Positions 42,333 to 51,026 of a stretch of 64,000 nucleotides of DNA are shown here, piece after piece. The first letter of the stretch is position 1; every line of letters starts with the position of its first letter. The DNA is from CAZAYY01 sp964489525 (GTDB lineage: Bacteria > Chloroflexota > Anaerolineae > Anaerolineales > JABWBV01): contig CAZAYY010000015.1 in NCBI GenBank assembly GCA_964489525.1, positions 38,554-102,553 on the forward strand. The letters are read 5' to 3'. The position numbers and the translations under genes are program-made. The notes below the pieces were generated by a model. The model saw only the letters and a program-made list of their open reading frames with translations, searched no databases and was not told the DNA's origin.

Positions 42333-43340
42333 ATGCTCATTCTCAATGCCTCAGATGTGCGCCAGGCACTGCCCATGCGCGAGACGATCGAAGCAATGAA
42401 AGGGGCTTACCAGGCCCTTTCTGCTGGCCAGGCAGAAGTGCCGCTGCGAACTCGCCTGGAAATTGCTCCACAGCAAGCCACAGCGCTGTTCATGCCAGCT
42501 TATGTCCAAACATTCTCCCGCCAGTCTTCTGCCCAAAACAGCAGCGCCCTGGCGGTAAAAATGGTCACCCTGTTTCCAAATAATCCCAAAAACGGACTGC
42601 CTTTTATTCATGCGGCTGTGCTGGTGATGGACCCCGAAAACGGACGTATCGAGGCTGTTCTCGAAGGCGCCACGCTGACCGCCATCCGCACCGGAGCAGG
42701 CAGCGGCGCAGCAACGGACTTGCTGGCCCGTTCTAACAGCCGGACTGCGGCCATTTTCGGCGCAGGGGCTCAGGCTCGCACCCAACTCCTTGCGGTATGC
42801 GCAGTTCGCCAGATTGAAAGGGTTTGGGTGTACGATCCCAACCCAGAACGAGTGGAGAAGTTCATCCAGGATATGGCCGGAAAAAGCCATGTACCCCAAG
42901 CCATCCAGCCTGCCGCCAGCCCCCGAGATGCAGCGCAGCAAGCCGACATCATTTGCGCCGCAACCACATCGAAAACCCCGGTTTTCCAACCTGAGGATAT
43001 TCGCACTGGAACGCACATCAATGGCGTGGGCTCCTACACCCCAGAAATGATTGAAATCCCCCCTGCCCTGCTTTCCAGGGCCAGGATATTTATCGATTCA
43101 ACCGGAGCCTGCATGGCCGAAGCAGGAGAAATCCTGGCAGCCCTTCAAATGGGTGCTATTCAACCCGCTTCATTGGTGGAAATCGGAAAATTAGCCAGCG
43201 GCGAAGCAGCCGGGCGAATGGCTGACGAGGAGATCACCTTCTTTAAGTGCGTTGGCGTCGCCGTGCAGGACGCAGCAGCAGCCACCCTGGCAGTGCGCAA
43301 TGCACAAATGATGGGCTTAGGCCAGCTGGTATCCTGGTAA
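42333..43340 (+). CDS. Ornithine cyclodeaminase/mu-crystallin-family oxidoreductase
   Basis: 335 residues. The N-terminal dimerisation part (LILNASDVRQALPMRETIEAMKGAYQAL) and a Rossmann NAD(P) domain (AAIFGAGAQARTQLLAVCAV) are typical. TLTAIRTGAGSGAATDLLAR and GTHINGVGSYTPEMIEI are family signatures. Members include ornithine and alanine dehydrogenases and ketimine reductases. Its place between livF and a DAO-type flavoenzyme suggests a role in catabolism of the transported amino acid or imino acid; the exact reaction is inferred only. Confidence 0.88.
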   Translation: MLILNASDVRQALPMRETIEAMKGAYQALSAGQAEVPLRTRLEIAPQQATALFMPAYVQTFSRQSSAQNSSALAVKMVTLFPNNPKNGLPFIHAAVLVMDPENGRIEAVLEGATLTAIRTGAGSGAATDLLARSNSRTAAIFGAGAQARTQLLAVCAVRQIERVWVYDPNPERVEKFIQDMAGKSHVPQAIQPAASPRDAAQQADIICAATTSKTPVFQPEDIRTGTHINGVGSYTPEMIEIPPALLSRARIFIDSTGACMAEAGEILAALQMGAIQPASLVEIGKLASGEAAGRMADEEITFFKCVGVAVQDAAAATLAVRNAQMMGLGQLVSW

Positions 43341-43370
43341 TACCAGCGTTTTTTTATTCAGGAGTAAACA

Positions 43371-44534
43371 ATGACATCAAACAACCAACCCCAAACCGCC
43401 GACGCCGTTGTGATTGGCGGTGGTGTCATGGGCGCCAGCACGGCGTATCACCTGGCAAAGCGCGGAATGAAAAACGTGGTTTTGCTTGAAAAAGAAGCAT
43501 TTTTTGGCACCGGGGCAACGGGTCGCTGTGCTGGCGGGGTGCGCTACCAATTCGCCACTGAAGTTAATATCCGCCTGTCTCAGCTCAGCCTGCCAATGCT
43601 GGAAAATTTGAAAGAAGAAACCGGCACCGATTCTGGCTACCGGGCCCTCGGATACTTAATTTTCTTAACACGAGAAAAAGATATCCAGGTGTTTAAACAA
43701 AATGTTGCACTGCAGCACAGCCTGGGCGTACCCACCCAGTGGCTGACCCCTGAAGAAGTCCGTAAACGCCTGCCGATGATGCGGCTGGATGATGTGCTTG
43801 GGGCGACAATCAACGCCAAAGATGGATTAGCAGACCCAAACAGCGTGGTCATGGCATACGTCGGGGCGGGGGCTCGCCTGGGGGTGAAGGCCATCAGCCA
43901 GGCTCCGGTTACGGGCATTCTCAAAAATGACAGCCGGGTGACCGGTGTGGTCACTGCCCAGGGTGAAATATCCACACCGGTGGTGGTTAACGCAGCCGGA
44001 CCCTGGCTCAAACTGGTGGGCGACATGGCCGGGGTGGACCTGCCCATCACCCCGGTCCGGCGGCAGTGGCTTACCACCACAGCCATCCCTGGGTTGCCCA
44101 AGGATTTCCCTTTTGTAATTGATTTCGGCCAATCCCTGTATTTTCACCCCGAAGGCGAAGGGCTGCTCACGGGCATGTCGAACCCCTCGGAACCAGCCGG
44201 GTACGACCAGTCTGTTGACCCCGATTGGGAACTGACCCACATGGAAGCGGCCATTGAACGCCTGCCAGCCCTTGAACAGGCCGGGTTATCCGCGCGCTGG
44301 GCTGGCCTTTACGAAAACACCCCGGATGCGCATCCAATCTACGGAAAAACGCCCCTGGAGGGCTTTTATGTGGTGGGCGGTTTCTCCGGGCACGGGTTCA
44401 TGCACGGCCCGGTATCAGGCCTGTTGATGAGCGAAATCATTCTGGATGGCAGGGCAGCCACCCTGGATATCTCCTCTCTGGATTACTGGCGCTTCGCAGA
44501 AAAACGCGAAATTCACGAATACAACGTGATTTAA
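43371..44534 (+). CDS. DAO-family FAD-dependent amine/amino acid oxidoreductase
   Basis: 387 residues. FAD-binding N-terminus VVIGGGVMGASTAYHLAKRG, then GTGATGRCAGGVRYQF and the C-terminal GFYVVGGFSGHGFMHGP, as in sarcosine oxidase beta, glycine oxidase and HcnC. It likely oxidises a secondary amine or amino acid; the product imine could be handled by the adjacent OCD-family enzyme. AGGAG lies before the ATG at 43371, 30 bases after the previous gene. It ends the liv-OCD-DAO transcript. Confidence 0.9.
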   Translation: MTSNNQPQTADAVVIGGGVMGASTAYHLAKRGMKNVVLLEKEAFFGTGATGRCAGGVRYQFATEVNIRLSQLSLPMLENLKEETGTDSGYRALGYLIFLTREKDIQVFKQNVALQHSLGVPTQWLTPEEVRKRLPMMRLDDVLGATINAKDGLADPNSVVMAYVGAGARLGVKAISQAPVTGILKNDSRVTGVVTAQGEISTPVVVNAAGPWLKLVGDMAGVDLPITPVRRQWLTTTAIPGLPKDFPFVIDFGQSLYFHPEGEGLLTGMSNPSEPAGYDQSVDPDWELTHMEAAIERLPALEQAGLSARWAGLYENTPDAHPIYGKTPLEGFYVVGGFSGHGFMHGPVSGLLMSEIILDGRAATLDISSLDYWRFAEKREIHEYNVI

Positions 44535-44565
44535 ACCGCTTGCGGCTGTTCTTTCTATGAGAATA

Positions 44566-44574
44566 TGGTATATT
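44566..44574 (+). promoter_or_regulatory. Extended -10 (TGGTATATT) before the three-repeat surface protein
   Basis: TGGTATATT lies about 84 bases before the ATG at 44658. A TTGCGG further up is at the wrong spacing for a -35. It fits the extended -10 pattern seen at dinG and tRNA-Thr. Confidence 0.4.
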
Positions 44575-44657
44575 GATATTGAGGATGTAGAACCCATCTT
44601 TCCCAAGTGGGTGCATAGGTGTATGCTGACAGGCAGGTTAAAAGCGGAGGAGACAAT

Positions 44658-45935
44658 ATGAAAATCATGCGCTGGCCGGTAATTTTGATTGGATTTGGTA
44701 TTGCGGTGGTGCTCTTGCTGCTCGGTATGGCCGGGCGAGCAACCGCTTCTTCTGAGGGCAGTGGTGGAGGAAGTTATCTGCAAAGCAGCAGCCTACCCCC
44801 TGGAACCGCCCCATTTTTTTACATCGTTTCGGTTGCTGTGAATACCAGTGTCACCATTGAATCGTACAATTTCCCAGCCAACGATGAATTTATCGTCTGG
44901 ATGGGACCATTAGACACAGCAGAAGGGGAAAGCGTACAGGTAACCCAGCAAAGTTCGGGCGATGGCGGGTCATTCACAGCGACGTATAACATCCCCAACA
45001 GCTTAAAAGGCGCATACCGCATTGCTGTCCGGTTGGAAAGCCCATCTTCAGGTTATTACGCATATAACTGGTTCTACAACGATGATGATGCCGGTCGCGC
45101 GGGTGGGCCAAAAGGGTCAAACACCCCTTCCCCAACACCCCTGCCGACGACCCAACCCCCAACTGCTGTACCCACCAGCCCAGCAGCAGCAACCATCCCT
45201 GCCACCCAGGCGGCCATAACGCTTGCTCCCTTGCAAGCACCAACCACCGTCCAAGCCAACTCATCTTTGGCAGCCAGCGGAGGCACAAACCTGATTTTAC
45301 CGGACTATCCCTACTTCTTCATCGAAGCCGTGGTGGTCAACCAAACCGTCACCATCAAAGGCTATAACTTCCCTGCAAAAGACAAATTTAACGTCACCAT
45401 GGGATTGATGGGAACCCGCGGGATTAATGGCATTCCTGCGGGTGAATACAGCACAGAAAAAGTTGGGCAGTTCACCGCAACGTTCAACATCCCTGCAGCG
45501 CTGCACGACCTGAAACAAATCTCCATTCGGCTGGAAAGCCCCACATCCCGGTACTATGCCTTCAACTGGTTCTATAACAACACAACCAACCCTGAAGACC
45601 CTGAGCCCACCCCGGCGCCTGAAGTGCCCTTTACCCCGGCCAAACCCCCAGTATTTTTTATTGACAGCGTCGTGCTCGGCAAAACGGTGACCATTACAAC
45701 CTACAACTTCCCTGCCAATGACGATTTCAAGGTAACCATGGGCTATATGGGCACCCAAGGAATCGGCGGGTATGTCATCGGCACCCAATCCTCTGGCCCA
45801 GGGGGTTCGTTCTCAGTCACCTACACCATCCCGGCTGAACTGGCAAACCAACCCAAAATTTCTATCCGCCTGCAAAGCCCCACAAGCGGGTACTACGCTT
45901 ATAACTGGTTCCACAACAATACCACTACCCCATAA
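44658..45935 (+). CDS. Anchored surface protein with three ~93-residue tandem repeats
   Basis: 425 residues from the ATG at 44658, five bases after GGAGGAG; a GTG 13 codons earlier is less likely. A transmembrane or signal segment (about 8-30) precedes three homologous units: 44811-45086, 45309-45590 and 45648-45932. Each begins PxFFI or PFFYI, contains TVTI..YNFPAxD and FTATYNIP, and ends SPTSGYYAYNWFYNN. Each looks like a beta-sandwich (Ig/FN3-like). The first and second units are joined by a Pro/Thr/Ala-rich linker, the second and third by a short Pro linker. No catalytic motif. It may be a cell-surface adhesin or structural protein. A strong terminator follows. Confidence 0.8.
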   Translation: MKIMRWPVILIGFGIAVVLLLLGMAGRATASSEGSGGGSYLQSSSLPPGTAPFFYIVSVAVNTSVTIESYNFPANDEFIVWMGPLDTAEGESVQVTQQSSGDGGSFTATYNIPNSLKGAYRIAVRLESPSSGYYAYNWFYNDDDAGRAGGPKGSNTPSPTPLPTTQPPTAVPTSPAAATIPATQAAITLAPLQAPTTVQANSSLAASGGTNLILPDYPYFFIEAVVVNQTVTIKGYNFPAKDKFNVTMGLMGTRGINGIPAGEYSTEKVGQFTATFNIPAALHDLKQISIRLESPTSRYYAFNWFYNNTTNPEDPEPTPAPEVPFTPAKPPVFFIDSVVLGKTVTITTYNFPANDDFKVTMGYMGTQGIGGYVIGTQSSGPGGSFSVTYTIPAELANQPKISIRLQSPTSGYYAYNWFHNNTTTP

Positions 45936-45951
45936 CTCTGCTCAAGATTTA

Positions 45952-45991
45952 AAAAGCCGCTGTGCTCGGAAATTCGAGCGCAGCGGCTTTT
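45952..45991. terminator. Bidirectional rho-independent terminator
   Basis: AAAAGCCGCTGTGCTCG / CGAGCGCAGCGGCTTTT: a 17-base stem with one wobble pair and a 6-base loop, between convergent genes. Confidence 0.92.
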
Positions 45992-46008
45992 AGCTTAACA
46001 AATCGGGG

Positions 46009-49000
46009 TTATGCGCTGCGCATCACAGCCAGGCGCAGCACCGCCGAATCAATCTTCTGTTCCTCAACATAAGCCCCGGCTGGCCCATCACCCGCCACGA
46101 GGGACACACTCAGCGTCTCGGCTTTGATGTAGCTGGCCCATTGTTCCAGAACAGCAACCAGTTCATCATCGCCAGAATAGTGCGTCACAATCCGGTCTTC
46201 GATGTTAAAGTCGGCACTCTTACGCATGGCCTGGATGCGCCGGACAACTTCGCGGGCCAAACCCTCCATTTTCAATTCCGGGGTGACCTGAGCGTCGAGG
46301 CCGACGGTAACCACCTTGTCGGCGGCCACAGCCAGTCCCTCTGCCGGGCGGGTTTCGACCACGATTTCTTCAGGCGCCAGAAGCATTTCGCTTCCATCCA
46401 CCACAAGCGGAAGCGATTCACCCGCCGCCACGGCTGCTGCCACTTTGCCGGGGGCCACCGCGGCCAGGGCTTCACGCAGTTTCGGAAACGCCGCCCCAAG
46501 GCGCGGACCCAGCAGTTTGTTGTTCGGCATAATCCGGTAGCTGACCAGCTTCTCGGCCTGGGTTACAAATTCAAAAGCCTTAACATTCAGTTCGTCCGCC
46601 ACAATGTCTTCCAGGGATTTGGAAAGCTCCGCCCTACCCTCACTGACATACACATAAACCTTTGAAAGAGGTTGACGCACCTTGAGGTTGGCTGCGCCGC
46701 GCGCACTTAACCCCAGGCTGGCCACCCGCCGGGCCAGGTCCATCTGGGCAACCAGGCCGTCGTCCAGGGCGTTTTGATCCACCAATGGATAGGTGGTATG
46801 GTGCACACTGGCGTGGGCATTGGGTTGGACATTGACCACGAGGTTTTGGTACATCGCCTCCGTGAAGAAGGGGGTGATGGGCGCAAGCAGCCGCACCAGC
46901 CGCACAAAAACATGGTAAAGGGTTGCGTAAGCCGCATTTTTGTCCTCATCGTGCTCCCCTTTCCAGTAGCGGCGGCGTGAGCGGCGGATATACCAGTTAG
47001 ACAGGTCGTCAATAAAGGTTTCGAGAACCAGGGTGGCGGCAAAGGCGTCGTAGTTTTGCAGGGCATCCGTCACCCGGGCAGTCACCTGGTTGATTCGGGC
47101 CAGCACCCAGCGGTCGAGCGGGTTGGAACTGGTGGGGGTGGGACCCTCAGGCTGGGCAGGGTCAAAGTCCTCCTGAGGCGGCAGCCAGCCATCCAGCCGG
47201 GCATAATTGACCAGGAAACCGTACATATTCCACACCGGGATTAAGAACCGCCGGCGAACATCATCCGCCCGGTGATAGCCAAACAGCAGGTTGTTTTCCG
47301 GCTTGTGGGCGCAGTACAACCAACGCATCACATCCACGCCCATTTTATCGGCCGCTTCGTTAAATTCAATCGAGTTGCCCCAGGATTTGTGCATCTCGCG
47401 CCCGTCTTCTGCCAGCAGCGAAGCGTAGCCAAACAAGGTTTTGAAAGGCGGCGCTTCGGCAACCACGGTACCCATGGCCAGCAGGCTGTAGAACCAATTG
47501 CGGAATTGACCAGGGAAAGATTCGCTGACCCAATCGGCCGGGAACCATTTTTCAAAGTAGGCCCGGTCGCTGCGGTAGCCTGTTGTGCTGAAGCTGACAA
47601 TGCCCGCATCCAACCAGGGGTTACCCACATCCGGAATACGCTCCATGGTGCTGCCGCATTTTGTGCAGGCGATTTTGACAGCATCAACATACGGGCGATG
47701 GGGTGTATGCCCTTCAAAGGTTTCCCAACCTTCCACAGCGCGCTCCTTGAGTTCGTGGTCGCTGCCTACCACATGGAAGTGCTTGCACTCCCCGCACACC
47801 CAGATCGGCAGGGCCAATCCCCAATAGCGCTTTTTAGAGATCATCCAGTCGTGCATGTTGCGCAGCCAATCCAACTCGCGGGCCTGGCCAAACTCCGGAA
47901 TCCAGCGAATCTGGTCCACCACATCCATAATCTGGTAGCGCAGGCTGGCGGCTTTTTCTTCTGGAGTCAGAGCTTCACGCGGCTTGTCGTATACTTCGCC
48001 CACGTTGATGAACCACTCATCCACCAGTCGGAAGACGAGTTCGGTTTTGCAGCGCCAGCAGGTCGGGTAGCGGTGGGTATAGGGCTCCACATGATACAGA
48101 ACCCCTTTGCGCTCCAAATCATCAAAGATGGGTGCGGCAACGTTCGCCACCTGCAGACCCGTCAGCCAGCCAAATTTTTCAACAAAAACCCCTTCATCGT
48201 CAATGGGCGCGAGCAGGGGCAGCTTGTATTCTTTGCCCAGCTGAAAGTCTTCTGCGCCACAGCCCGGAGCAATATGAACGATTCCAGTACCTTCGGCTTC
48301 GCCAACCTGGTCCCAGGCAATCACCCGGTGGGCAGTCCGGGCGGAATCTTCCACACCTTTCAGCAGTTCTTCCAACTCTGTAACCCCACCCTTTTGTCCG
48401 GCAGCCTCCAGGTCATCAAACGGCCCATCATAAGTCCAACCAAGCATTTCGCTGCCTTTCAATTCAGCAACCACTTCATACGGGCCGCGCAGCATATGCA
48501 GGGTGCCCTTGGAAAGATACAGAAACTCATCGCCCTGGCGCACTTTGGCGTAAGTCAATTCTGGTCCAACTGCAGCCGCGACATTGCTGCTGAGCGTCCA
48601 GGGGGTGGTAGTCCACACCAGCAGGGCTTCACCAGGCCGGCTGCGCAGGGGAAAGCGCAGGGTGACGCTGCGGTGGGTCAGTTCAGCGTAACCATCCGTA
48701 ACAATTTCGTGCTGGCTGATACCCGTTGCACAGCGCGGGCACCAGGGCATCACATCGGCGCCCCGGTAGAGCCAGTCTTTTTCCCAGCATTTCTTGAGAA
48801 AATGCCAGATCATATAGTTGTTTTCATCTGCAAAGGTGAAGTAGCTGCCGCCAACATGAAGCTGGCCCAACTGCCCCACCAACTGCTCCGCAGTTCCCGT
48901 CACTTCACCATTGACACCCGGCATGCTGGTTTGCTGCTGGGGGTTTTCAACCAATGCACCCGCCAACTTACGCAGCACATACGGGTCATTCCAGTCCATC

Positions 49001-49425
49001 CAATAGCCCAGGCGCATCGATTGTTCGGTTTGCACTGCCGCGTAGCGGAGGACACGTTCTTTGCATTTGAGAACAAACTTATCCAGGCCGTAGGTTTCAA
49101 TGTCTTTTTTGGATTTGAAGCCCAGTTCCTTCTCAACCTCCACTTCAACCCAAAGCCCCTGGCAGTCAAAACCCTGCTGGTAGCGCATTTCGTGGCCACT
49201 CATCGCCCAAAAACGGTTATAGAGGTCCTTGTAGGTGCGCCCCCACCCATGGTGAACACCCATTGGATTGTTCGCTGTAATCGGACCATCCAAAAACGAC
49301 CAGGTGGGTTTATCTTTATTCAATATGCGCAGCCTTCCCAGGGCATTGGTATCCTTCCAAAACTGGATGACCTGGTGTTCAAGCTGGATAAAATCTACTT
49401 TATTGGATACTTCTTCAAAAGCCAT
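46009..49425 (-). CDS. ileS: Isoleucyl-tRNA synthetase, long form with atypical class I motifs
   Basis: 1138 residues. The class I signature HIGH is replaced by HHGW (MGVHHGWGRTYKD), and KMSKS by EMHKS (DGREMHKSWGN). The editing CP1 domain shows WTTTPWTLSSNVAAAV. Metal-type CPRC, CWRC, CGEC and CTKC pairs are present. The C-terminal anticodon-binding region ends in a class-2-type extension (RIQAMRKSADFNIEDRI...). The overall order and the LWVEVEVEKELGF block are those of IleRS, so the call is secure. The variant motifs seem characteristic of a bacterial subgroup. It charges tRNA-Ile. The message has a T-box leader. Confidence 0.95.
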   Translation of the reverse strand: MAFEEVSNKVDFIQLEHQVIQFWKDTNALGRLRILNKDKPTWSFLDGPITANNPMGVHHGWGRTYKDLYNRFWAMSGHEMRYQQGFDCQGLWVEVEVEKELGFKSKKDIETYGLDKFVLKCKERVLRYAAVQTEQSMRLGYWMDWNDPYVLRKLAGALVENPQQQTSMPGVNGEVTGTAEQLVGQLGQLHVGGSYFTFADENNYMIWHFLKKCWEKDWLYRGADVMPWCPRCATGISQHEIVTDGYAELTHRSVTLRFPLRSRPGEALLVWTTTPWTLSSNVAAAVGPELTYAKVRQGDEFLYLSKGTLHMLRGPYEVVAELKGSEMLGWTYDGPFDDLEAAGQKGGVTELEELLKGVEDSARTAHRVIAWDQVGEAEGTGIVHIAPGCGAEDFQLGKEYKLPLLAPIDDEGVFVEKFGWLTGLQVANVAAPIFDDLERKGVLYHVEPYTHRYPTCWRCKTELVFRLVDEWFINVGEVYDKPREALTPEEKAASLRYQIMDVVDQIRWIPEFGQARELDWLRNMHDWMISKKRYWGLALPIWVCGECKHFHVVGSDHELKERAVEGWETFEGHTPHRPYVDAVKIACTKCGSTMERIPDVGNPWLDAGIVSFSTTGYRSDRAYFEKWFPADWVSESFPGQFRNWFYSLLAMGTVVAEAPPFKTLFGYASLLAEDGREMHKSWGNSIEFNEAADKMGVDVMRWLYCAHKPENNLLFGYHRADDVRRRFLIPVWNMYGFLVNYARLDGWLPPQEDFDPAQPEGPTPTSSNPLDRWVLARINQVTARVTDALQNYDAFAATLVLETFIDDLSNWYIRRSRRRYWKGEHDEDKNAAYATLYHVFVRLVRLLAPITPFFTEAMYQNLVVNVQPNAHASVHHTTYPLVDQNALDDGLVAQMDLARRVASLGLSARGAANLKVRQPLSKVYVYVSEGRAELSKSLEDIVADELNVKAFEFVTQAEKLVSYRIMPNNKLLGPRLGAAFPKLREALAAVAPGKVAAAVAAGESLPLVVDGSEMLLAPEEIVVETRPAEGLAVAADKVVTVGLDAQVTPELKMEGLAREVVRRIQAMRKSADFNIEDRIVTHYSGDDELVAVLEQWASYIKAETLSVSLVAGDGPAGAYVEEQKIDSAVLRLAVMRSA

Positions 49426-49495
49426 TCAACACGCTCCTTGGCGTTTCCATTACACGCCTGAATTTGGTTTTCCCCTTGCTTTCGAGAGGGCTGTT

Positions 49496-49800
49496 AAAAA
49501 GAAAAACTCCCATCCCATCCAGGGACGAGAGCAAGGCCTCGCGGTACCACCCTGGTTCCTGCCAACAGCAGGCACCTCGGAGAAACACTTCCGGGGTTTG
49601 GTGGGCCAACCCACGAACCCTGTTCAATGTTCCGGCCTGGATAACGGAAGACCAACCCGTCTACCCTACTGGCGCACCGCAGTGCGGGTTCGGTTCGCTG
49701 CTCCGGAAGGATTTTCAACCTGCTGTCCTGGCCCGGCTCGCACCATTTCCGGGTTCGCTGACAGGGTCAAGCGGGTTTACTCGTTTCCATCATCGCTTTG
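49496..49800 (-). promoter_or_regulatory. T-box riboswitch (transcriptional) upstream of ileS
   Basis: The conserved T-box AGGGTGGTACCGCG occupies 49540-49553. The stem I part includes GGTTGAAAATCC, whose ATC (49710-49712) is the likely isoleucine specifier. A competing terminator CTCTCGTCCC/GGGATGGGAG (49507-49531) with TTTTTCTTTTT follows. Uncharged tRNA-Ile should favour readthrough into ileS. Confidence 0.92.
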
Positions 49801-49818
49801 CTTATTTAGATAGGGGGA

Positions 49819-49847
49819 ATTATGCCATAAAAACCCCAGGGGGTCAA
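49819..49847 (-). promoter_or_regulatory. Promoter of the T-box-ileS transcript
   Basis: TTGACC (49842-49847), a 17-base spacer and CATAAT (49819-49824). The predicted start near 49812 is just upstream of the T-box. Confidence 0.75.
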
Positions 49848-49931
49848 CCGAAATCCGACCATTTCGACACGGACTCCTTGGCGTGGGATGGAAAGTTTTT
49901 TGGGGTTGTTATCCAGGTTTGTTGCAATGGC

Positions 49932-49940
49932 TGATATAAT
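49932..49940 (+). promoter_or_regulatory. Extended -10 promoter for aldo/keto reductase gene
   Basis: TGATATAAT, a perfect extended -10, 82 bases before the ATG at 50022. No -35 at proper spacing. Confidence 0.5.
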
Positions 49941-50021
49941 CGTAATGGCCTTCCATCCCATAAAAGGGTTGAGCGTTGGGCCAGTGTATCTCAATCCTCA
50001 TAAAAACGAAAGGAGTTTCCA

Positions 50022-51014
50022 ATGGAATATCGCTTTTTAGGCAATTCAGGTTTACAGGTCTCGGTGCTATCGCTCGGTGCCTGGGTAACATACGGCGGGC
50101 AGGTTGGCGAAGAGATTGCCACAGAATGCATGACTGCCGCCTTCGAAGAAGGCGTGAACTTTTTTGACAACGCTGAAGCCTATGCCGGGGGAAACGCCGA
50201 AATTGTTATGGGCAATGTCATCAAAAAGGCCGGTTGGAAGCGTTCAGACCTGGTGGTTTCAACTAAGATTTTTTGGGGCGGGCGCGGCCCGAATGACCGT
50301 GGCCTTTCTCGAAAACACATCCTCGAAGGCACCCATGCAGCCCTGGCCCGTTTGCAAATGGATTACGTGGACCTGCTCTTTTGTCACCGCCCGGACAAAA
50401 AGACCCCCATTGAAGAAACCGTCCGGGCAATGACCACACTGATTGACCAAGGCAAGGTATTTTATTGGGGCACCAGCGAATGGAGTGCCACCGAAATCAT
50501 GGAGGCCTATGCCGTTGCCCGGCGTGAACACCTGGTTCCACCCCTGATGGAACAACCCCAATATCACATGTTCCACCGCGAACGGGTTGAAAAAGAATAT
50601 GCCCGGCTCTACAAAGAAATCGGCCTGGGGACAACGACTTGGAGCCCCCTCGCCAGTGGGCTGCTTACCGGTAAATATAACAACGGAATTCCTGAGGGCA
50701 CCCGGGCCACCCTGGAAGGATACGAATGGCTGCGCGAACGTTTTGAAGGCGAAGAAGCCCAAAAAACCATTGAAAAACTCAAACAGCTCTCAACCATTGC
50801 CGGCGACCTGGGCTGCACAATGGCGCAGCTGGCCCTGGCCTGGTGTGTCAAGAATCCCAATGTCAGCACGGTCATCACCGGGGCTTCTCGCGCCGCCCAG
50901 GTGCATGAAAACATGCGCGCCCTTGAGGTTGTCCCGAAATTGACGCCGGAAGTCATGGCGACCATTGAAAACATCCTTCAGAACAAACCAGAACCGGAAC
51001 CCACGTTTCGCTAA
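50022..51014 (+). CDS. Aldo/keto reductase, potassium-channel beta/YghZ-like
   Basis: 330 residues, TIM barrel. Catalytic tetrad: Asp and Tyr in FFDNAEAYAGG, Lys in VVSTKIFWGG and His in LLFCHRPDK. YWGTSEWSATEIMEAY and TWSPLASGLLTGKY are those of the Kv-beta/YghZ branch. It reduces aldehydes with NADPH. AAAGGAG precedes the ATG. The downstream lipoprotein gene starts 13 bases after its stop. Confidence 0.93.
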   Translation: MEYRFLGNSGLQVSVLSLGAWVTYGGQVGEEIATECMTAAFEEGVNFFDNAEAYAGGNAEIVMGNVIKKAGWKRSDLVVSTKIFWGGRGPNDRGLSRKHILEGTHAALARLQMDYVDLLFCHRPDKKTPIEETVRAMTTLIDQGKVFYWGTSEWSATEIMEAYAVARREHLVPPLMEQPQYHMFHRERVEKEYARLYKEIGLGTTTWSPLASGLLTGKYNNGIPEGTRATLEGYEWLRERFEGEEAQKTIEKLKQLSTIAGDLGCTMAQLALAWCVKNPNVSTVITGASRAAQVHENMRALEVVPKLTPEVMATIENILQNKPEPEPTFR

Positions 51015-51026
51015 AACCGGGCAGCC

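Noticed and set aside
47272..49461. 729-codon open frame on the plus strand
   Set aside because: It lies antisense to ileS, whose motifs are unmistakable; the translation has no domain-like pattern. Long antisense frames arise from codon bias.
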